The translations under genes were made by a program, and so were the position numbers. Shown piece by piece: positions 6,247-10,259 of a stretch of 10,259 nt of DNA. This DNA is from Chamaesiphon sp. GTDB lineage: Bacteria; Cyanobacteriota; Cyanobacteriia; Cyanobacteriales; Chamaesiphonaceae. The notes under the pieces were generated by a model, which ran no database searches, had not been told where the DNA came from, and worked only from the letters and a program-made list of their open reading frames with translations. The number at the start of each line of letters is the position of its first letter. Positions within the stretch are counted from its first letter, which is position 1. Location of the stretch: assembly GCA_026786125.1 (NCBI GenBank), contig JAJAYU010000107.1:1-10259 (forward strand), written 5' to 3'.

Positions 6247-8220
6247 ATGTCTAATTCAATAAATAAGCAATTAGCCAAAGTGCGGACTGGTGAGTCTCCT
6301 GCCGCCAGAGGTAATTTAAAGACTATGGCGATAGAGCAACTCAGCCAGCGAGAAATTGATTTGCAACAACAGTTGGCTCAAGCTAAACTACTCAACTATA
6401 TCAGTACCCAAATCCATCAGACATTGGATTTGCCACTGATATTGCAAGCGACTGTCGAGCAGGTACAGGCATTTTTACATGCGGATCGATTAATTATTTA
6501 TCAGTTTGAATTTGCCAAAGTAGATGGCAAGGTACAGGATCGAAGCTTTGATGGTTATGTGAGTAGGAGTAGAGTTGCTTATGAAGCAATTAGGCGGAAT
6601 CCACAAACCAAAAATAGTGATGTAGATTTTCAATCAGTTTTAGATATTAGTGAGTATCAAGACTGTTTTGACGATCGACCGTTGTGGGAAAAGTACCGCA
6701 GTGGCATGACTAGATCGATCAATCGAGTCGAGCTAGAATACGCCAAAAATCAGTGTATGCTAGATTTGATGGCTCGATCACAGATTCAATCTAAATTGGT
6801 GATCCCAATTGTAGTAAATAGAGAATTGTGGGGTTTATTAATCGCCCATCAGTGTCAGGCTCCACGAAATTGGCAAGCTAGTGAAACTGAATTCTTGCAA
6901 CAAATTTCTGAACATTTAGCTTTTGCTATCGCTCAATCTGAGCTGTATGCAGCGAGTTTGTGTACTAGCCAAAATCTAGAGCAGCGAGTCAATGAAAGAA
7001 CACAAGAATTGCGGGATGCTGTGATTGTCGCCCAGACTGCAAATCAATCTAAAACTGAATTTTTGGCACTCCTGAGTCATGAACTAAGAACGCCATTGAC
7101 GAGTATCCTGGGATTGTCGGCAACATTGTTAAGATTGCCACCAGCTACTCTAACCGATCGACAACAGAATTATCTTCAAATTATTCATAATAGTGGTGAA
7201 CATTTATCTGAGTTGGTTGATGATATTCTAGATTTTTATAAGTTAGAAGTTGGCAAAACTTTTCTCAAAGTTAGTGAATTTTCACTTTCTAAGTTGATTA
7301 AGCAAGTAGTTGGTAGTGTGAGGCTCAAAGCAGAGCAGGGCAAGATCGATCTCCAAGTCCAAATTATTAATAATGGTAATGATGTTTCTCAAATCAGCGG
7401 TCGAGATCTGCGATTTTGTGGTGATACTAAACGGATCTATCAAATATTATTAAATGTTTTAAATAATGCGATCAAATTTACGCCTGAACATGGTACCGTA
7501 ATTGTCCGGTCCTGGTTGGAAGATTCTGATGCTGTCTTTGAAATCGAAGATAGTGGAATTGGGATTGAAGAAGCTCAAATCCCCCGACTATTTAAGAAGT
7601 TTAATCAACTCAACCGCAACTTTGCGCGAGACTATGAAGGAATGGGCTTGGGATTAGCGATTACTCAACAATTAGTCGAGTTGCACGGCGGATCGATCGA
7701 AGTTGAATCAACAATCGATTCTGGTTCGACTTTTACGATCAGGATTGCTACTCAACCACTGGAAGTAACCGAGCGCAATGATTGGGTCGAAATGAATCGT
7801 AAATTATCATTTCAAGATCCTGAACTCAATCCAGTTCTTAATCAAATTGTATTAATCGAACCAGATGAAGATGTAGCAAACTTCATCTGTGATATTCTCA
7901 CTGCTGCTAGATATCAAGTGACTTGGTTACTATCTGCCGAATCCTCATTCAGACAGATATCCATGTTTGAACCAGATTTACTGATTATCGATCTGAACTT
8001 AGATACCGCAATAGTTGATCGACTAATTGGTAATATTCGGAAATCCAACACAATGAGTGAGATTAAGATTCTAGCGATCGCTAATCAGGTAGATCCAGTC
8101 AGTCCAATTAGTAAGCAATATGTCGATGATTATCTCTGGAAGCAAGTGAATCCAGAACAATTATTGCGGATAATTACTAAGTTATTAAGCCAAGGTCAGG
8201 GAATAGGGAATAGGGAATAG
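6247..8220 (+). CDS. Soluble GAF hybrid histidine kinase with C-terminal partly degenerate receiver
   Basis: A 657-residue sensor kinase without membrane segments. Order: N-terminal helix (30-55, Q-rich), a cyanobacterial-type GAF domain (about 60-235, ending WGLLIAHQCQAPRNWQ), a linker helix (236-270, LEQRVNERTQEL), HisKA with phospho-acceptor H278 in SHELRTPL, and HATPase_c with N box NVLNNAIKFTP (403-413), G1 EDSGIGI (434-440), F box LFKKFNQL and G2 GMGLGLAI (465-472). The kinase core is intact. A receiver follows (about 532-645) with D582 in LLIIDLNLD and K632, but the acidic pair is E538-P539 and the usual Thr/Ser is A612. GAF residue C170 falls where bilin-binding GAF domains carry the chromophore Cys, but M171 replaces the usual His, so bilin binding is doubtful. 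The start is uncertain: TTG 6190, ATG 6247 and ATG 6325 are all in frame and none has a strong Shine-Dalgarno; ATG 6247 is used here. The last residues (GIGNRE) come from the heptamer array. Confidence 0.9.
   Translation: MSNSINKQLAKVRTGESPAARGNLKTMAIEQLSQREIDLQQQLAQAKLLNYISTQIHQTLDLPLILQATVEQVQAFLHADRLIIYQFEFAKVDGKVQDRSFDGYVSRSRVAYEAIRRNPQTKNSDVDFQSVLDISEYQDCFDDRPLWEKYRSGMTRSINRVELEYAKNQCMLDLMARSQIQSKLVIPIVVNRELWGLLIAHQCQAPRNWQASETEFLQQISEHLAFAIAQSELYAASLCTSQNLEQRVNERTQELRDAVIVAQTANQSKTEFLALLSHELRTPLTSILGLSATLLRLPPATLTDRQQNYLQIIHNSGEHLSELVDDILDFYKLEVGKTFLKVSEFSLSKLIKQVVGSVRLKAEQGKIDLQVQIINNGNDVSQISGRDLRFCGDTKRIYQILLNVLNNAIKFTPEHGTVIVRSWLEDSDAVFEIEDSGIGIEEAQIPRLFKKFNQLNRNFARDYEGMGLGLAITQQLVELHGGSIEVESTIDSGSTFTIRIATQPLEVTERNDWVEMNRKLSFQDPELNPVLNQIVLIEPDEDVANFICDILTAARYQVTWLLSAESSFRQISMFEPDLLIIDLNLDTAIVDRLIGNIRKSNTMSEIKILAIANQVDPVSPISKQYVDDYLWKQVNPEQLLRIITKLLSQGQGIGNRE
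8074..8081. repeat. HIP1 octamer GCGATCGC
   Basis: A second exact HIP1 copy, inside the receiver-coding part of the kinase gene. Confidence 0.9.
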
Positions 8221-8226
8221 GGAAGA
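8199..8226 (+). repeat. Heptamer tandem array (GGGAATA)n at the kinase 3' end
   Basis: Three exact copies of GGGAATA (8199-8205, 8206-8212, 8213-8219) and a fourth with one change (GGGAAGA, 8220-8226) lie head to tail. The stop codon TAG 8218-8220 is made by the third and fourth units, and the last codons of the kinase are read from the array. Heptameric tandem arrays are a known feature of cyanobacterial genomes. Confidence 0.85.
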
Positions 8227-8246
8227 GTTTAAATTGATACCGATCT

Positions 8247-8783
8247 TTAATTGAGTGATGAATTCTCTACTAAATCAACAGTTTTGGTACCAATAACTTG
8301 GAGACGGCTATTGTGATAGAAACCACGTTTGGAACTGGGAAATTGCCACTGATAGCCATCAGGATCTGGATATGCAATCATCAACCTTGACCAGGTAGCA
8401 AGATTGTGGGTAGCAGTTGATAATTTAGTAAATTTGTCTATCTTCAATCGTTGTGCTAATTCACCTAGTTCTAACTTCAGACAAGTAGCAATCTTCCCGC
8501 TCTGATCGATGGTCAAGTTCTGAGCATCTTTTGCCTGGGTAAGCGTTGTCAGAATATTGAAAACTTGAGTTGAAGATTGTTGCTGCTGCTCAAGTAATTC
8601 GGTTAACCGTTTGATCGCACTTAGACAATGTTCATCCAAACTAAAATTCACGCAAGAACTCAACAATTGAGTCAGGCACTTAATTTGCTCCCGTTCGAGC
8701 TGGATCTGTTGCTGATGAGTAGTGAGCGTTTGATTGACAGATTGAGCCAATCTGTCGAATTCTTGATTGATAGTGGTTGTCAT
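8247..8783 (-). CDS. Uncharacterised protein, coiled-coil N-terminus with possible C-terminal HTH
   Basis: I do not recognise a named family. The 178-residue product has no signal peptide or membrane segment. Residues 1-95 are Gln/Thr/Leu-rich and helical with heptad-like spacing (for example LTTHQQQIQLEREQIKCL and LTELLEQQQQSSTQVFNIL), suggesting a coiled coil or helical bundle; C36, C44 and C53 cluster there. Residues 107-132 (GELAQRLKIDKFTKLSTATHNLATWS) could form a helix-turn-helix, followed by DPDGYQWQF (140-148) and SSKRGFYHN. The order LAxRL, WS, DPDGxxW, aromatic-rich end recalls cyanobacterial HTH-containing hypothetical proteins, so a DNA-binding role is possible but inferred. ATG 8783 is the first start and has no clear Shine-Dalgarno. 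The gene converges on the kinase gene with only 26 bp between stops, so the two are not cotranscribed. Confidence 0.75.
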   Translation of the reverse strand: MTTTINQEFDRLAQSVNQTLTTHQQQIQLEREQIKCLTQLLSSCVNFSLDEHCLSAIKRLTELLEQQQQSSTQVFNILTTLTQAKDAQNLTIDQSGKIATCLKLELGELAQRLKIDKFTKLSTATHNLATWSRLMIAYPDPDGYQWQFPSSKRGFYHNSRLQVIGTKTVDLVENSSLN

Positions 8784-8889
8784 GGCTTCAGGGTAAGGTT
8801 TCGGCTGGAGGAGAATTTCGATCCCATGCTATAGTTCCCCATTTGCCGCCGATTGCTACAACTTACGTCAAATTAAAAAATAAGCGGAG

Positions 8890-8994
8890 CGGGGAGCAAG
8901 AAACTAGCAATAGCATCAAAATTGAAAAAATCCCCAACAGGTACCCTAAAGCCTTTAAGATAGATCGGAATTAATAATTAATTTTAGCTCCCCG
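8890..8994. repeat. Inverted repeat CGGGGAGC / GCTCCCCG upstream of carB
   Basis: CGGGGAGC (8890-8897) and GCTCCCCG (8987-8994) are perfect 8-bp reverse complements 89 bp apart. Together with the following C/T-rich tract they could pair over a distance in a carB leader, or they may simply be related copies of a G-rich cyanobacterial intergenic repeat. The gap 8784-9029 holds no gene I can support. Confidence 0.35.
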
Positions 8995-9029
8995 TCCCCC
9001 AATCTCCCCATCCCCATCCCCCTAACCTT
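8988..9029 (+). promoter_or_regulatory. Pyrimidine-rich leader directly before carB
   Basis: The 42 bases before the carB ATG are almost all C and T with a few A (CTCCCC, CCCCC and CCCCATCCCC blocks) and contain no purine-rich Shine-Dalgarno. Translation must start by a different route, such as a leader bound by another factor or an unstructured start region. A similar shorter tract is present at about 700-725. Confidence 0.5.
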
Positions 9030-10259
9030 ATGCCTCGCCGGACTGACATACACAAAATCTTACTCTTAGGTTCTGGGCCGATTGTGATCGGACAAGGGTG
9101 TGAATTTGACTACTCTGGCACCCAGGCTTGTAAAGCACTGCGCGAAGAAGGTTATTACGTCATCTTGGTCAATTCCAATCCGGCAACGATCATGACCGAT
9201 CCAGATACGGCAGATCGGACTTATATCGAGCCGCTCACGCCAGAATTGATTGAAAAGGTAATTGCGAAGGAACGCCCTGATGCCCTGCTGCCAACAATGG
9301 GCGGACAGACAGCACTGAATCTGGCTGTAGCCCTGTCCAAGAGCGGGGTATTAGCGAAATATGGGGTCGAATTAATTGGCGCGAAATTAGATGCGATCGA
9401 AATGGCCGAAGATCGGCTGTTATTCAAGGAGGCGATGGGGCGGATCGGTGTGCCAGTTTGTCCCTCAGGCATCGCTAAAACCCTCGTAGAGGCGCGAGAA
9501 GTCGGAAAACAGATTGGGACGTACCCATTGATCATTCGTCCTGCCTTCACCCTGGGCGGAGCCGGAGGAGGGATTGCCTATAATCAAGAGGAATTTGAAG
9601 CGATCGTCCAAACCGGACTGGATGCTTCCCCTGTGGATCAGATTTTGGTCGAGAAATCTCTGCTGGGCTGGAAAGAGTACGAGCTAGAGGTGATGCGGGA
9701 TCTAGCCGATAATGTGGTGATTATTTGCTCGATCGAGAATATCGATCCGATGGGGATTCACACCGGAGATTCGATCACTGTTGCTCCGGCGCAAACCCTG
9801 ACGGACAAGGAATATCAGCGGTTACGGGATGCGTCGATTAAAATCATTCGCGAGATTGGGGTAGAGACGGGCGGTTCTAATATCCAGTTTGCGGTACATC
9901 CTGATACGGGTGAATTTATCGTGATTGAAATGAATCCCCGTGTGAGTCGGAGTTCGGCACTAGCTTCTAAAGCAACGGGCTTTCCGATCGCTAAATTTGC
10001 CGCGAAATTATCGGTGGGTTATACCCTAGATGAAATTTCCAATGATATTACCAAGAAAACCCCCGCTTGCTTTGAACCAACGATCGATTATGTCGTTACC
10101 AAAATCCCGCGTTTTGCGTTCGAGAAATTTACTGGCTCATCCCAGACTTTGACCACGCAAATGAAGTCCGTTGGGGAAGCAATGGCGATCGGTCGCACCT
10201 TCCAAGAATCATTCCAAAAAGCATTGCGTTCCCTCGAAATCGGCCGGTTTGGCTGGGGC
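9030..10259 (+). CDS. carB: Carbamoyl-phosphate synthase large subunit, N-terminal 410 residues (3' end outside window)
   Basis: CarB, with the glutaminase subunit CarA, makes carbamoyl phosphate from bicarbonate, glutamine-derived ammonia and two ATP, feeding pyrimidine and arginine synthesis. The visible 410 residues of a roughly 1,075-1,100-residue protein are the carboxyphosphate-forming ATP-grasp half: preATP-grasp with [20 protein letters not shown] (11-30) and [10 protein letters not shown] (88-97), R129, R170 in LIIRPAF, glycine loop GGAGGG (176-181), WKEYELE (214-220), [15 protein letters not shown] (244-258) and E300, N302, R304 in [10 protein letters not shown]. These match E. coli CarB almost position for position, with a one-residue offset after about 130, so the enzyme looks active. 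The product starts [10 protein letters not shown] as in other CarB proteins, fixing ATG 9030 even though no Shine-Dalgarno is present. The frame is open to the window end. Confidence 0.97.
   Translation, partial: MPRRTDIHKILLLGSGPIVIGQGCEFDYSGTQACKALREEGYYVILVNSNPATIMTDPDTADRTYIEPLTPELIEKVIAKERPDALLPTMGGQTALNLAVALSKSGVLAKYGVELIGAKLDAIEMAEDRLLFKEAMGRIGVPVCPSGIAKTLVEAREVGKQIGTYPLIIRPAFTLGGAGGGIAYNQEEFEAIVQTGLDASPVDQILVEKSLLGWKEYELEVMRDLADNVVIICSIENIDPMGIHTGDSITVAPAQTLTDKEYQRLRDASIKIIREIGVETGGSNIQFAVHPDTGEFIVIEMNPRVSRSSALASKATGFPIAKFAAKLSVGYTLDEISNDITKKTPACFEPTIDYVVTKIPRFAFEKFTGSSQTLTTQMKSVGEAMAIGRTFQESFQKALRSLEIGRFGWG

Noticed and set aside
8199..8226. GGGAATA repeats as a CRISPR or transposon end
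   Set aside because: The units are 7 bp with no spacers, no target-site duplication and no transposase nearby; they fit a simple heptamer array.
8628..8974. Two overlapping plus-strand open frames around 8628-8834 and 8777-8974
   Set aside because: The first is antisense to the 178-residue gene. The second covers that gene's 5' end and low-complexity intergenic DNA, with no domain, Shine-Dalgarno or codon pattern in support.
9221..9550. Minus-strand open frame opposite carB
   Set aside because: It is antisense to the highly conserved CarB ATP-grasp region.

Overview
The window looks like cyanobacterial chromosome. The evidence is the set of gene families (a Ycf29/Rre1-like NarL-type response regulator, an NblB-like HEAT-repeat protein, a two-domain histidine phosphatase resembling the plant 2-carboxyarabinitol-1-phosphatase family, a GAF histidine kinase of cyanobacterial style) together with two copies of the HIP1 octamer GCGATCGC, about twenty copies of its core CGATCG, and short heptameric repeats of a kind common in cyanobacterial intergenic DNA. 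I could not fix the genus. There are no transposases, phage genes, CRISPR arrays, tRNAs or rRNAs.

Layout from left to right: the 3' end of purU (+, truncated by the window edge); a 377-bp gap with a candidate promoter; a NarL/LuxR-type response regulator (+, GTG start); a perfect 12-bp hairpin, probably a terminator; an NblB-like HEAT-repeat gene (+), meeting head-on a second HEAT-repeat gene (-) across a 20-bp AT-only palindrome; a dihydroorotase-like gene (-); a tandem histidine phosphatase gene (-, TTG start with a strong Shine-Dalgarno sequence); a divergent intergenic region with a 20-bp dyad; a soluble GAF hybrid histidine kinase (+) whose last codons run into a GGGAATA heptamer array; a convergent 178-residue uncharacterised gene (-); and the first 410 codons of carB (+), cut by the right edge.

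Most genes appear to be single transcription units. Metabolically the window has one-carbon metabolism (purU) and carbamoyl phosphate/pyrimidine/arginine synthesis (carB), plus a dihydroorotase homologue that by motif inspection has lost most metal and substrate ligands and so is probably not an active dihydroorotase. The regulatory content is a response regulator and a hybrid kinase with a partly degenerate receiver. Nothing here shows that these two are partners.

I do not see a clear new multi-gene system. The points most worth checking are the degenerate dihydroorotase, the kinase GAF cysteine that falls at the cyanobacteriochrome chromophore position without the following His, the degenerate receiver, the small protein with a coiled-coil N-terminus and a possible helix-turn-helix C-terminus, and the dyad between the phosphatase and kinase genes. 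Family assignments are from memory and motif reading; no database search was run.
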